Assembly: GCF_016863635.1 (NCBI RefSeq)
Contig: NZ_BOPG01000014.1
Location: 20,166-84,165, forward strand
Direction of reading: 5' to 3'
DNA length: 64,000 nucleotides
Origin: Virgisporangium aurantiacum
Lineage (GTDB): Bacteria; Actinomycetota; Actinomycetes; Mycobacteriales; Micromonosporaceae
Shown in pieces: positions 36,398-45,439 of the stretch; the stretch's first letter is position 1; each line of letters starts with the position of its first letter. The notes under the pieces are model-generated. The model was not told where the DNA came from, made no database searches, and saw only the letters and a program-made list of their open reading frames with translations. The translations under genes were made by a program, and so were the position numbers.

Positions 36398-37576
36398 ATG
36401 AGAACGCAGGTCGGAATCGTCGGTGCCGGCCCGGCCGGCCTCATGCTGGCGCACCTGTTGCACCTCGCCGGCATCGAGTCGGTGGTGCTGGAGAACCGCG
36501 GCCGCGAGTACGTCGAGAAGCGGGTGCGGGCCGGAGTGCTGGAGCACCCAACCGTCGAGTTGCTGCGCGAGACCGGCCTGGGCGAGCGGCTCGACGCGCA
36601 GGGGTTGCCGCACCACGGGTTCGCGTTGCGGTTCGACGGGGTCGACCACCGCGTCGCGCTCACCGACCTCACCGGCCGCGAGATCACCGTCTACGGGCAG
36701 CAGGAGGTCGTCAAGGACCTGATCGCGGCCCGGCTCGGCGCCGGGCTCGCGATCGAATTCGAGGTGACGGACGTGAGCGTGCACGATTTCACGTCTTCGC
36801 GACCCCGCATCTCCTACGTGGACGCCGCCGGCGTGGCGCAGACGCTGGAGTGCGACATCATCGCGGGCTGCGATGGGTTCCACGGGATCTGCCGGCCCGC
36901 TGTCGCTTCTGAACTTTCCTTCTATGAACGCGCTTACCCGTTCGCGTGGCTCGGGGTGCTGGCGCGGGCCGCGCCGTCGCACGAGGAGCTGATCTACACC
37001 TACCACGACCGCGGGTTCGCGCTGCACAGCATGCGCTCGCCCGAGATCACCCGGCTCTATCTGCAGGTGCCGCCGGACGAATCCCTCGACGGATGGTCCG
37101 ACGATCGCATCTGGGACGAGCTCTCCGCGCGGCTCTCCGCCGACGGGTTCACGCTCACCACCGGCCCGATCCTGGAGAAGAGCGTCACCCCGATGCGCAG
37201 CTTCGTCGTCGAGCCGATGCGCCACGGTCGGCTGTTCCTCGCCGGCGACGCCGCCCACATCGTCCCGCCGACCGGTGCCAAGGGCATGAACCTGGCGATC
37301 GCGGACGTCCGGGTGCTCGCGTCGGCGGCAAGCGCTTTCCTGCGCGAGGGCCGCACGGACCTCCTCGACGCCTACAGCGACACGTGCCTGCGCCGGGTCT
37401 GGCGGGCCGAGCACTTCTCCTGGTGGATGACGTCGATGCTGCACCGCGACCCGGCCGGCGACCCGTTCGACCACCGGTTGCAGCTCTCGCAACTCCGGTA
37501 CACGGCGTCGTCGACGGCCGCTCTCACCAGTCTGGCCGAGAACTACGTGGGACTACCGTTCGGCGCACCTTCTTAG
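36398..37576 (+). CDS. pobA: 4-hydroxybenzoate 3-monooxygenase
   Basis: 392 residues that align along their whole length with p-hydroxybenzoate hydroxylase. FAD fingerprint VGIVGAGPAGLMLAHLL, RVRAGVLEH, IAGCDGFHGICRP (DG motif), substrate-pocket DRGFALHSMRS with Ser and Arg, GRLFLAGDAAHIVPPTGAKGMNLA and ENYVGLPF. It converts 4-hydroxybenzoate to protocatechuate with NAD(P)H and oxygen. No protocatechuate dioxygenase is in the window. The 3' end overlaps the convergent YjbR gene by 53 bases. A palindrome copy (37327-37340) encodes ASAF. Confidence 0.96.
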   Translation: MRTQVGIVGAGPAGLMLAHLLHLAGIESVVLENRGREYVEKRVRAGVLEHPTVELLRETGLGERLDAQGLPHHGFALRFDGVDHRVALTDLTGREITVYGQQEVVKDLIAARLGAGLAIEFEVTDVSVHDFTSSRPRISYVDAAGVAQTLECDIIAGCDGFHGICRPAVASELSFYERAYPFAWLGVLARAAPSHEELIYTYHDRGFALHSMRSPEITRLYLQVPPDESLDGWSDDRIWDELSARLSADGFTLTTGPILEKSVTPMRSFVVEPMRHGRLFLAGDAAHIVPPTGAKGMNLAIADVRVLASAASAFLREGRTDLLDAYSDTCLRRVWRAEHFSWWMTSMLHRDPAGDPFDHRLQLSQLRYTASSTAALTSLAENYVGLPFGAPS

Positions 37577-37892
37577 GTACGCACATCGCCCATGCGTCCA
37601 GGAGAAGCTCTTCCATCTCGTCGGGTTCGATCGCGGCGGGCCAGCAGCAGACCCACCTGAACCGCATGTCGGACGGCCCGGGCAGGAAGAACTTGTGCGG
37701 CTCCGCCTCGACCAGGGCGGCCCGCTCCTCCTTGGGGAACCCGAAGCCGAGCTGGGTCTCGTCGCGGGAGTAGGCCGCGTAGACGATGGGACCGACGCGG
37801 AACTTCAGCCGGTCCCGGATGATCTTCACTTCGGTGCGCGGCAGGCCGGCACAGAAGGCCTTGACGAACTCGACGGTGACCACGGGAGGCAT
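37524..37892 (-). CDS. MmcQ/YjbR-family protein
   Basis: 122 residues. The pattern FVKAFCAGLPRTEVKI...GFGFPKEERAALV...FRWVCCWPAAIEPDEMEELLLDAWAMCVPKK matches the MmcQ/YjbR fold, a small cyanase-like/DNA-binding-like family of unproved function. Its start codon and GGGAGA ribosome site lie inside a 14-bp hairpin that follows the HelD stop. The 3' end runs into pobA on the other strand. Confidence 0.85.
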   Translation of the reverse strand: MPPVVTVEFVKAFCAGLPRTEVKIIRDRLKFRVGPIVYAAYSRDETQLGFGFPKEERAALVEAEPHKFFLPGPSDMRFRWVCCWPAAIEPDEMEELLLDAWAMCVPKKVRRTVVPRSSRPDW

Positions 37893-37907
37893 TCTCCCGT
37901 GGTCACC
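37875..37907 (-). terminator. Hairpin after helD that buries the next start codon
   Basis: A 14-bp perfect stem (37875-37888 with 37894-37907) and 5-base loop lie 8 bases after the HelD stop. The ATG of the YjbR gene (37892-37890) is in the loop and the ribosome site in the stem. It may end helD mRNA and restrict YjbR translation in read-through transcripts. Confidence 0.75.
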
Positions 37908-37914
37908 GCGGTTC

Positions 37915-40293
37915 TTACAGTCTCACCGCCGGTGGCAGCGGTTTGGTGTGGAGGATCCCCAGGCGTTGCGTGGCGCGGGTCAGCGCCACGTAGAGATCGC
38001 TGGCGCCGCGCGGTGAGCCCTTGACGATCTCGTCCGGCTCCACCAGGAGCACCGAGTCGAACTCCAGGCCCTTGGCCTGCTTGACGGTGAGCACGACCAC
38101 CGGGCTGACCAGGTCGGCGCCGGCGCCCACGGCGGTGCCCCCGATCGCCGACGCGACGGCGGCGCCGAGGTCGGCGACCCGCCCGGCCGGCACGAGCACC
38201 CCGACGCGACCGTCGCCGGCCTCCGCGGTCTCCTGCCGCACGGCGTCGACGAGGCGGTCGGTCAGCTTGACCGGATCGATCCGTTCCGCCCACGGCGGCA
38301 CCCCGGTCTCGCGCACCGACCGCGGCGGGGACATCGTCGGGTCGATGTCGGCGAGCACACCGGCCGCGACGGCCATGATCTCCGCCGGCGTCCGGTAGTT
38401 CACGGTGAGCTCGGCGAGGCGCCACCGGTTTTCCACATAGGGCCGCAGGGTGGTCTCCCATGACGCGGCGCCGCTCAGGTCGCCGGTCTGCGCGACGTCG
38501 CCGACCAGCGTCAACGAGCGGCTGGGGCAGCGCCGCATCAGCAGCCGCCAGGCCATCGGCGACAGCTCCTGCGCCTCGTCGACGATGATGTGCCCGAATG
38601 CCCAGCTCCGGTCGGCGGCGGCCCGCTGCGCGGCGGTCACGTGGCTCCTGACCCGCTGGCGTTCGCCCAGGTCGGCGGCGTCGATCAGGTCGGTGGCGGC
38701 CAGGTACTCGGGGTCCTCCTCGTCGTCGAGCGACCGCGAGCCCTCCAGGATCTGCAGCGCGCCCTCGGCGTACTCGCGGCGGGCCAGCCGCTCCCGCTCC
38801 TCGATCACGAACTCGTCGCTGACCGGCTTGTCGCCGTCGAGCAGCTCGGCCGCCTCGTCGAGCAGGGGCACGTCGGCCGCCGTCCAGCCGCCGCGGGGGT
38901 CGCGGCGCAGGGCCGCGCGTTCGCTTCCGGTGAGTTGCGGCGCGGCCTTGTCGAGACGCTCGGGTGACGCGTAGAGCCCGGCGACCAGTTGCTGCGGCGT
39001 GAGGACGGGCCACAACCAGTCGCAGACGGCCAGCACCTCGGGCTCCTTCGCGAGGCTCTTCCGGATCTCGGCGATGTCGGACTGGTCGAGGACGTTGTTT
39101 CCGATGTCCTCGGCGTTGGCGAAGTCGTCCTTGCGTCCGCTCTCGAACGCGGCGCGGGTGATGTCGGCGAACGGGTCGTCGCCGATCCGCTCCGCGATCT
39201 TTGTTGTCAGTGCCTCGACGATCTCTTTCTCGAAGGCGGCTCTTGCCGCGTTGTGCGGCTTCTTCGTGGCGCGGGCGAGGTTCCGGGCCCGCCGTGCTTC
39301 GCCCGGCTCCAGGTACAGCGTCTCGCGGTTGCCGTCGCGGTCGATCTCGATCGGGATCCGCTTGGTGGGCTGGCGCTGGCGGTCGTCGAGTGCCTTTCTC
39401 AGGATGTCCGTGAAGGTCAGGCGTCCCTTGATCTCCGCGACCACGGCCGGTTCCTCGCGGCGGGCGGTGACCCCCGGAAAGAGATCGCCGACCGTGCAGA
39501 GCAGCACCCCGGTCTCGGCGAGCGACGGCAGCACCTGCGAGATGTAGCGCAGGAACGTGTCGTTCGGCCCGACGATGAGTACGGCCCGGGTCTCGAGCAG
39601 TTCGCGGAATGTATACAAGAGGTATGCGGCCCGGTGCAGCGCGACCGCGGTCTTGCCGGTGCCCGGCCCGCCCTGCACGACGAGCGCGCCGCCGAGGTCG
39701 GAGCGGATCACCACGTCCTGCTCGGCCTGGATGGTCTCGACGATGTCGCTCATCCGGCCGGTTCGCTTGGCCTTGATCGCCGCCATGAGCGTGGCCTCGC
39801 CGGCCAGCCCGCTCAGCGTCTTGCCGGCGGTGACGTTGGCGACGTCGAGGTCGAGCACCTCGTCGTCGAGGTCGGTGACCTTCCGGCCGCGCGTGCGGAT
39901 GTGGCGTCGTCGTTGGACGCCCTCGGGCGACGCGGCCGTGGCCAGGTAGAACGGCCGCGACGCCGGGGCACGCCAGTCGGTGAGCAGCGGGATGTGCTCG
40001 CCGCTCTTCTCGTCGTAGAGGCCGATGCGGCCGATGTACCGGGTGGTGCCGTCGAACCCGTCTATGCGTCCGAAACATAGACCGTTCTCGACGGCGTCGT
40101 AGCGTTCGATCTGATCGGCGAGCAGCGCGGACATGCTGTCGCGCTCCGACATCGCCTGGTGCGTGCTGCCGCGGCTCAGTCGGGTTTCCCTGAGCCGCGC
40201 CTGGGCCCGTTCCCGCATTTCATCGAGGTGGCCGTAGAGCAGGTCCAGGTGGACCTGCTCCTGGCCCTGCTCCCACTCGACGTCGTTTGACAA
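37915..40293 (-). CDS. helD: HelD/HelR-type RNA polymerase recycling ATPase
   Basis: 792 residues from a TTG start with a GGGG ribosome site. The N-terminal coiled region (about residues 10-65) can reach into the polymerase channels. The UvrD-like motor has Walker A in VQGGPGTGKTAVALHRAAYLL, Walker B IIVDEAQELSPMAWRLLM, LTLVGDVAQTGDLSGA and the late VKQAKGLEFDSVLLV and LYVALTRATQRL motifs. Actinobacterial HelD/HelR frees stalled RNA polymerase and can remove rifamycin. No rifamycin-associated element was recognised upstream. The next gene upstream is bfr. Confidence 0.92.
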   Translation of the reverse strand: MSNDVEWEQGQEQVHLDLLYGHLDEMRERAQARLRETRLSRGSTHQAMSERDSMSALLADQIERYDAVENGLCFGRIDGFDGTTRYIGRIGLYDEKSGEHIPLLTDWRAPASRPFYLATAASPEGVQRRRHIRTRGRKVTDLDDEVLDLDVANVTAGKTLSGLAGEATLMAAIKAKRTGRMSDIVETIQAEQDVVIRSDLGGALVVQGGPGTGKTAVALHRAAYLLYTFRELLETRAVLIVGPNDTFLRYISQVLPSLAETGVLLCTVGDLFPGVTARREEPAVVAEIKGRLTFTDILRKALDDRQRQPTKRIPIEIDRDGNRETLYLEPGEARRARNLARATKKPHNAARAAFEKEIVEALTTKIAERIGDDPFADITRAAFESGRKDDFANAEDIGNNVLDQSDIAEIRKSLAKEPEVLAVCDWLWPVLTPQQLVAGLYASPERLDKAAPQLTGSERAALRRDPRGGWTAADVPLLDEAAELLDGDKPVSDEFVIEERERLARREYAEGALQILEGSRSLDDEEDPEYLAATDLIDAADLGERQRVRSHVTAAQRAAADRSWAFGHIIVDEAQELSPMAWRLLMRRCPSRSLTLVGDVAQTGDLSGAASWETTLRPYVENRWRLAELTVNYRTPAEIMAVAAGVLADIDPTMSPPRSVRETGVPPWAERIDPVKLTDRLVDAVRQETAEAGDGRVGVLVPAGRVADLGAAVASAIGGTAVGAGADLVSPVVVLTVKQAKGLEFDSVLLVEPDEIVKGSPRGASDLYVALTRATQRLGILHTKPLPPAVRL

Positions 40294-40327
40294 GCCGTTA
40301 CCCCATTCGATACACTGGCGACTGGTC

Positions 40328-40346
40328 GAGCGGCTTTATGCCGCTC
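40328..40346. terminator. Short hairpin between bfr and helD
   Basis: A 7-bp stem (40328-40334 with 40340-40346) with a 5-base loop is followed by six T on the plus strand, hence six A before it on the minus strand. Both neighbours are on the minus strand, so it acts either as a U-tract-free terminator for bfr or as a leader hairpin of helD. Confidence 0.5.
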
Positions 40347-40387
40347 TTTTTTGTTGCCGTGAAACGAGTAAGGGTAGCACTTCGGCG

Positions 40388-40870
40388 TCATCCTGCTTCG
40401 GGATGCTCCGTCACATTCTGCAGGTACAGCTGCTCGCCCAGCGTCTCGATGAGGTGCAGCTGGGTCTCCAGGTAGTCGACGTGGTGCTCCTCGTCCTTGA
40501 GGATGTCCTCGAAGATCCGCGCCGACGTCACGTCGCCGATCGACCGCATGTACTCGATGCCCCGCCGCAACCGGTCGACGGCCTCGACCTCGATCTTCAT
40601 GTCGCAGTTGAACTGCTCCTTGACCGTCTCGCCGATGCGCAGCGGGAACAGCTTCTGGAAGTTCGGCAGTCCTTCGAGGAAGAGGATGCGGTCGGTGAGC
40701 ACTTCGGCGTGCTTCATCTCGTCGATGGACTCGTACCGCGTGTGGGCCGCAAGCTTGGTGTAGCCCCAGTTCTCCTGCATCTTGGCGTGCAGGAAATACT
40801 GGTTGATCGCCGTAAGCTCGGCCGTCAACTGCTCGTTCAGGAACTCGATGACTCTGGTGTCGCCCTGCAT
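40388..40870 (-). CDS. bfr: Bacterioferritin
   Basis: 160 residues from the ATG at 40870 (MQGDTRVIEFLNEQLTAEL). The di-iron ligands are in QLTAELTAINQYFLHA, ESIDEMKHAEVL and IFEDILKDEEHHVDYLE. The haem-binding Met lies in DEMKHAE. It is very close to mycobacterial BfrA. Two imperfect iron-box-like sites lie upstream, so induction under iron-replete conditions by IdeR is likely. bfd is the gene upstream. Confidence 0.96.
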   Translation of the reverse strand: MQGDTRVIEFLNEQLTAELTAINQYFLHAKMQENWGYTKLAAHTRYESIDEMKHAEVLTDRILFLEGLPNFQKLFPLRIGETVKEQFNCDMKIEVEAVDRLRRGIEYMRSIGDVTSARIFEDILKDEEHHVDYLETQLHLIETLGEQLYLQNVTEHPEAG

Positions 40871-40898
40871 GTCCACAGACGTTACGGGGGGCCAAATG

Positions 40899-40942
40899 TC
40901 CGTTTCTTGTCAGCCAGACCTAACAATGGTCAGCCAACCCTT
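40899..40942 (-). promoter_or_regulatory. Two degenerate iron-box-like sites upstream of bfr
   Basis: On the minus strand the sequence contains AAGGGTTGGCTGACCATTG and then TTAGGTCTGGCTGACAAG. Each matches the IdeR/DtxR consensus TTAGGTTAGGCTAACCTAA at roughly 13-14 of 19 positions. The first overlaps the bfd stop. Tandem boxes upstream of mycobacterial bfrA are activating sites. Confidence 0.55.
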
Positions 40943-41115
40943 ACGACGTTGTCCTCCTCGGTGAGGATCTCCTCGATCCGGTCGAGGCAGGTCCCGCAGT
41001 GGGTGCCGGCGCCGCACGCATCGCCCACCGCGTCCTCGGTGTGCGCGCCCAACAGAATCGCGGAGCGGACCTCACACTCCCGAACCCGGGCACAAATACA
41101 CACGAACACGGACAC
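40930..41115 (-). CDS. bfd: Bacterioferritin-associated ferredoxin
   Basis: 61 residues. Cys ligands for a [2Fe-2S] cluster are in VFVCICARV (CxC) and GAGTHCGTCLDRI (CxxC). The fold is the BFD-like helical domain. In known systems Bfd reduces the bacterioferritin core to release iron. It is upstream of bfr with a strong iron box just before its start. Confidence 0.93.
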   Translation of the reverse strand: MSVFVCICARVRECEVRSAILLGAHTEDAVGDACGAGTHCGTCLDRIEEILTEEDNVVRVG

Positions 41116-41120
41116 TCCCC

Positions 41121-41155
41121 TGCGCTTAGCCTATCCTAAGTTAGGGTAGCCATAG
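41121..41155 (-). promoter_or_regulatory. Overlapping IdeR/DtxR iron boxes before bfd
   Basis: The minus strand carries TTAGGATAGGCTAAGCGCA (41139 to 41121), 15 of 19 matches to the iron-box consensus. An overlapping second box on the plus strand (41136-41154) matches 13 of 19. The site is 6 bases from the bfd start codon, where bound IdeR would block transcription or translation initiation. Confidence 0.75.
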
Positions 41156-41160
41156 GGGAT

Positions 41161-41460
41161 GGCAGGAGCGCAAGAGCCGGTGAGACATTGCACCCGTTCT
41201 TGCTGGTTGACGCTGGGTGTCCCGGCTCTCTTTCGGGTCCGCGATCGCTGTCTTGGCGTCCGCTGTCTTCCGCGTCCACGACCGCTGTCTTGCGCCCCCG
41301 CTGTCTTGCCCTGCCGCGGTCTCCGGCTGCCGCGACCGCCGTCTCCGCGTCCGCTGTCTTGCGCTGCCGCTGTCCCCGCGGCCGCTGTCCACGGCTGCCG
41401 CGACCGCCGTATCCGACTCCGCCGTCTCCGCGACCGTTGTGTTCGCCTCCGCGACCAGCG
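41161..41460. repeat. Spacer of degenerate Cys/Arg-codon-like tandem repeats
   Basis: No gene was recognised. From about 41241 to 41455 the sequence is a run of imperfect 15-20 base units built around GACCGCTGTCTTGCG / CTGCCGCGACCGCCGTCTCC. Long open frames result from the repeat period and are not thought to be translated. Confidence 0.6.
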
Positions 41461-42534
41461 CTAGCGCGACCAGCCGCCGGCGATCTCCGCGACCAGCGCC
41501 TCCACCGACCTGCCGTCGAGCACCTGGGCGGCTTCCGCCGGCGGAAGCGCCTCGATCCAACGACGGGTCAACCGCTCGGCCGCCACCGGCCCGAGCCGCC
41601 CCCACAACCGCAGCCGGGCCATCCCCCCGTCCGGGAAGATATCCAGCCGAACCGCCTCGACCTCGTCCGACCCGTCGATCGCGAACCGGTGCCGCGTGTC
41701 TGGCTGCAACCGGGTCCGGGGAAGAAGGTCGCCACCGGCCGCACCGCTCGTCATGGTCCGCAGGCTGGCCGCCCCCGGGGCGTTTCCCTTGAAATGCGTG
41801 GTGTCCAGCTCGGCCACCAGAACCCGACCCGGCGCCGCCAGTGCCACCTCGACCCAGTCGTTGCCGGCGTCGCGACGTCGCGCGGTCTCCCAGCCCTCGC
41901 CCATCACGCGCGCGAGGCCGGGCCGCAGCAGATTGCCGGGACTGCCGTAGAACATGTTGCTGCACGCGGTCACGCGCGCCCCGTGCTCCAGCGCCCCGAG
42001 ATCGATCAGGCCACCGGGCAGCAGCCGCGGGTCCGGGACCGGTTCGCCGTGCACACGCAGGCGCGCCACTCCGCCGTCCGGAAAAATCGTCAATCGGACG
42101 TGCGTGAAGCGCACCGGCACCCCGACCGCGAACGGATTGCGGCTGTCACCCACCACCGGCGACCGCGGAACGAGGGTGACCCAGTCCGCCGCCGCGAGCT
42201 CGTCCGGCGCCGGATGCCCCGGGCTGCTGCAGGCCTCCACCGACACCTCGGGCGGATAATTTCCGGTGAAGAAAGCGGTATCCACCACCACCCCGCGCAC
42301 GACGCCGGGCACCCCGAGCCGCACGATCGCGTGGTCATGGCCCGGTGACCGCCGCCGCCGCGACTCCCACCCGTCGTAAATCTGTCCCTTCGGCCCGAAC
42401 GTCGCCGGGTTGAACACGGGTGCCGCATCGTGCACCAGATGATCGGCGGCCGCGAACAGCTCGTCGTTGGCGTACACGACGCCCCCACCCAGACTGCGGG
42501 CGGCGAGATCCGGAAGCAGTTCAAACTCCGTCAC
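41461..42534 (-). CDS. alc: Allantoicase
   Basis: 357 residues. Two homologous beta-jelly-roll halves are visible: the first begins ARSLGGGVVYANDELFAAADHLV and contains WESRRRRSPGHDHAIVRLG; the second begins HGARVTACSNMFYGSPGNLLRPG and contains WETARRRDAGNDWVEVALA. Both contain VDTAFFTGN/LDTTHFKGN and FPDGG(V/M)ARLR(V/L)W/HG motifs of allantoicase. It hydrolyses allantoate to ureidoglycolate and urea. It is downstream of allantoinase across a repeat-filled spacer. The GTG start is preceded by GGGGCGATCGC. Confidence 0.95.
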   Translation of the reverse strand: MTEFELLPDLAARSLGGGVVYANDELFAAADHLVHDAAPVFNPATFGPKGQIYDGWESRRRRSPGHDHAIVRLGVPGVVRGVVVDTAFFTGNYPPEVSVEACSSPGHPAPDELAAADWVTLVPRSPVVGDSRNPFAVGVPVRFTHVRLTIFPDGGVARLRVHGEPVPDPRLLPGGLIDLGALEHGARVTACSNMFYGSPGNLLRPGLARVMGEGWETARRRDAGNDWVEVALAAPGRVLVAELDTTHFKGNAPGAASLRTMTSGAAGGDLLPRTRLQPDTRHRFAIDGSDEVEAVRLDIFPDGGMARLRLWGRLGPVAAERLTRRWIEALPPAEAAQVLDGRSVEALVAEIAGGWSR

Positions 42535-42540
42535 GCGATC

Positions 42541-42857
42541 GCCCCACTTCGCTCGCTGCGCTTGTGCTCGTCGCGCTTGTCCACGCGCTCACCGCACCTG
42601 TCCACACGCCCGCTGCGGCCGTCCACGCCCACCGTGCCCGTCCACACGGTCCCCACGCCGGCCGCGCCCGTCCGCAATGTCCCCGCGTCCACCACACCCG
42701 TCTGCACGGTCATCACACTCGTCATGCGATCACCGCGGCTATCCACACGACCGCCGCGCCCGTCCACCACGCCCCCGCGCCCGTCCGCACGCGCACCGCG
42801 CCCGCCTCGACGGCCGCCGTGCGCGTCAGGACAACCGCAGTTCCCATGACCACCCGC
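42541..42857. repeat. Repeat-filled spacer between alc and allB
   Basis: 317 bases without a credible gene. Imperfect 15-20 base units such as CGCGCCCGTCCACAC and CACCGCGCCCGTCCGC recur along its whole length. The end near alc carries GCGATCGCCCCACTTCGCTCGC, like the region before the PHP-hydrolase start. Confidence 0.6.
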
Positions 42858-44141
42858 TCACGCGGCCACCTCCCGGGTGATCAGCCGGCCGGTGCCGGAC
42901 GCCGCTGGCACACCGCGGACCCACGTCGACCGTACGGTGCCGACCAGCCGCGCACCGGCGTACGGCGTCACCGGGTGGCGGTGATGCAACCGGGCCGGAT
43001 CGACCTCGAACGGCTCGTCGGGATCGAACGCCACCAGATCCGCGTCCGCACCCACGGCGATTCGGCCCTTGTTCCGCAGCCCGACCAGATCGGCCGGTGC
43101 GGTGGCGAGCCAGCGGACCACCTCGGCGAGCGGGAAAGCGCGTTCCCGGGCAGCGGTCCACACCACCGGAAGTCCCAGTTGCACGGACGCGATGCCACCC
43201 CAGGCGGTGGCGAAGTCGCCCACTTTCAGGTCGGGCGTGCACGGCGAGTGGTCCGACACGACACAGCTGATCGTGCCCGAGGAAAGCCCTTTCCATAGCG
43301 CCTCCCGGTTCGCCGCGTCGCGGATCGGCGGGCAGCACTTGTACTCGGTCGCCCCGTCGGGCACGTCGGCGGCGTCGAGCGTCAGGTAATGCGGGCAGGT
43401 CTCGGCCGTCACGCGTAGCCCGCTCTCTTGCGCGGCGGCGATCAGCGGCAGAGCCTCCGCCGCGGACAGATGCAGGATGTGCACGCGGGCACCGTGCCGG
43501 CGCGCGGCGTCGATGGCGGTCGCGACCGCGCGTGTCTCGGCCCGCATCGGTCGTGAGGCCACGAAGTCCGAGAAGTGGGGGGACGGGGACGCGTCGACGA
43601 CCATCGTCGGGTCTTCCGCGTGTACGACGAACAGCGCGTCCACTGTGGACAGAGCACGGTCGAGGCCGGCAACGTCGAGGGGCGGGAACTCGGGCACACC
43701 GGAGTCGATGAGGAAGCACTTGAACCCGAACACGCCGGCGTAGTGCAGGGCGGGCAGGTCGGGAGCGTTGCCGGGCACCGCGCCGCCCCAGAAGCCCACG
43801 TCGACCGACGGCCGGGCGGCCTCGGCGGCGGTGCGCTTCACGGAAAGCGCTTCCTCCGACACCGTCGCCGGGATCGAGTTCAGCGGCATGTCGATGATCG
43901 TGGTGACTCCGCCGGCCGCGGCCGCGCGCGTCGCGGTGGCGAAGCCCTCCCACTCGGTGCGGCCCGGCTCGTTGACATGCACGTGGGTGTCGACCAGGCC
44001 GGGCAGGAGCGCCGGGACGTCGGTCCCTTCGTCGCCATAGGCGGTGATCTCCGTGATGCGGCCGCCGCGCGCGTGAACGGTCGCCGGGCGCTCGCCGTCC
44101 GGGAACACCACCCGCCGCGACCGGAGCACCAGATCCGTCAC
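42858..44141 (-). CDS. allB: Allantoinase
   Basis: 427 residues from a GTG at 44141 with GGAGGCTC upstream. Amidohydrolase metal ligands: [17 protein letters not shown], the carboxylated Lys in [22 protein letters not shown] and SDHSPC. The pattern is allantoinase rather than dihydropyrimidinase. It opens allantoin to allantoate. It lies 13 bases after the aldolase-like gene, so they are co-transcribed. Exact and near palindrome copies occur at 43842, 43281 and 43133. Confidence 0.95.
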   Translation of the reverse strand: MTDLVLRSRRVVFPDGERPATVHARGGRITEITAYGDEGTDVPALLPGLVDTHVHVNEPGRTEWEGFATATRAAAAGGVTTIIDMPLNSIPATVSEEALSVKRTAAEAARPSVDVGFWGGAVPGNAPDLPALHYAGVFGFKCFLIDSGVPEFPPLDVAGLDRALSTVDALFVVHAEDPTMVVDASPSPHFSDFVASRPMRAETRAVATAIDAARRHGARVHILHLSAAEALPLIAAAQESGLRVTAETCPHYLTLDAADVPDGATEYKCCPPIRDAANREALWKGLSSGTISCVVSDHSPCTPDLKVGDFATAWGGIASVQLGLPVVWTAARERAFPLAEVVRWLATAPADLVGLRNKGRIAVGADADLVAFDPDEPFEVDPARLHHRHPVTPYAGARLVGTVRSTWVRGVPAASGTGRLITREVAA

Positions 44142-44154
44142 CGAGCCTCCAGGA

Positions 44155-45345
44155 TCACAGGGCCTCCAATGTGGACCGTTCGAACGGAACCTCGTCGTCG
44201 TCGAGCGCCCCGCAGTACAGCCCGCGCAGCAGATAGCCCGCAAGTGCCCGGGCCGTCGCCGGCTCGTCCGCGATGCCCTCGACGCGGCGTTCCAGGTACG
44301 CGTGCAGCCTGGCCACTGCGGGGGAAAGCCCTTTCCGGAAGAACTCGTACGTGGCGGCGTAGCGGGTGGGCAGTTGTGCGGGATGCAGGTCCCATCCCTG
44401 GTAGAACCCGCGTTCCAGCGAACGCCGGACGAGCCGGGCGTGCAGGTGCCACGCCGTGTGAACCTGCTCCGGATCGCCGACGGGGAGCACGTTGGTCGAT
44501 CCGTCCGACACCGGCACTCCCGTACCGGCGGCGGCCAACTGCATCACGGCCTTGGCATGGTCGGCGGCCGGATGGTCCATCGCCTGCTGGGCGGCGGCGA
44601 TGCCGAGTGATGCACTGTAGTCGTAGGTGCCGTAGTGGAGACCGGCGCACCGGCCGGCGGCGGCGTGCAGCATCCGGGCCACCGTGGCGGTACCGTCGGC
44701 GCCCAGGACGGCGGCCGGTGTCTCCACCTGGAGCTCGAACCGCAAGCGGCCGACGGGCAACTGGTAAGCGCTTTCCAGCCGCTCGCACAGCAGGACCATC
44801 GCCGTCACCTGCTCGACGGCGCTGACCTTCGGCAGCGTCACCACGAACCCGTCCGGCAGGTCGGCGGTACTCATGAGCACGTCGAGGAAGCGGTCGAGGG
44901 TACGGACCGCTCGCGCTCGGGTGGCCGCCTCGAGGCTCTTGCACCGCAGGCCCACGAACGGCGGCATCGGACCGGCGACGAGCGCCGCCACCGCGCGGTC
45001 GACCGCGGCGTCCTCCTCGGCGTCGGGCCGTACGCCGAAGCCGTCCTCGAAGTCGACCCGCAGGTCTTCGATCGGCTCCCGGTCGAGCTTGGCATGCACC
45101 CGGGGCAGCAGGTCGGCTTCGAACGGGGTGGGCGGGTGGGCGGAAAGCGCTTCCCTCGCGGCCCTTCCCCACGCGGCCGTGAGGCTCGGCACGATCCGGT
45201 CGGCGGGAACGTAAACGGTGTGCACGGGCTGGCGGCCCCGCAGCGGACCGGGATACGTGGCGGCGAGCACCGCGTCGACCGGGCCGAGCAACTGATCGAG
45301 CTCGGCGGAGACCTCGGCGCCCAGCCGCCCACTCTCCTCCATCAC
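44155..45345 (-). CDS. HpcH/HpaI-CitE-like aldolase family protein (DUF6986-like)
   Basis: 396 residues. TIM-barrel features of the CitE/HpcH superfamily: [52 protein letters not shown] and [14 protein letters not shown]. The acidic pair and Lys in LPKV fit Mg-dependent C-C cleavage or formation. A related uncharacterised family is often found beside allantoin genes in streptomycetes. It may handle glyoxylate or another C2 product of ureidoglycolate (inference). Exact palindrome copies at 44763 and 45142 and a near copy at 44323. Confidence 0.8.
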   Translation of the reverse strand: MMEESGRLGAEVSAELDQLLGPVDAVLAATYPGPLRGRQPVHTVYVPADRIVPSLTAAWGRAAREALSAHPPTPFEADLLPRVHAKLDREPIEDLRVDFEDGFGVRPDAEEDAAVDRAVAALVAGPMPPFVGLRCKSLEAATRARAVRTLDRFLDVLMSTADLPDGFVVTLPKVSAVEQVTAMVLLCERLESAYQLPVGRLRFELQVETPAAVLGADGTATVARMLHAAAGRCAGLHYGTYDYSASLGIAAAQQAMDHPAADHAKAVMQLAAAGTGVPVSDGSTNVLPVGDPEQVHTAWHLHARLVRRSLERGFYQGWDLHPAQLPTRYAATYEFFRKGLSPAVARLHAYLERRVEGIADEPATARALAGYLLRGLYCGALDDDEVPFERSTLEAL

Positions 45346-45439
45346 GCCAGCTTAACGTCGCTCCGGCAATTCATGATCACGTTGATCTAGCTACCTTGGT
45401 CTGAGGTATTTCGGGTGCCCGCCCGGATAGCGTCGTGGC

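Noticed and set aside
40294..40387. Rifamycin-associated element upstream of helD
   Set aside because: The expected inverted repeat was not found; only a short hairpin with an A/T tract is present.
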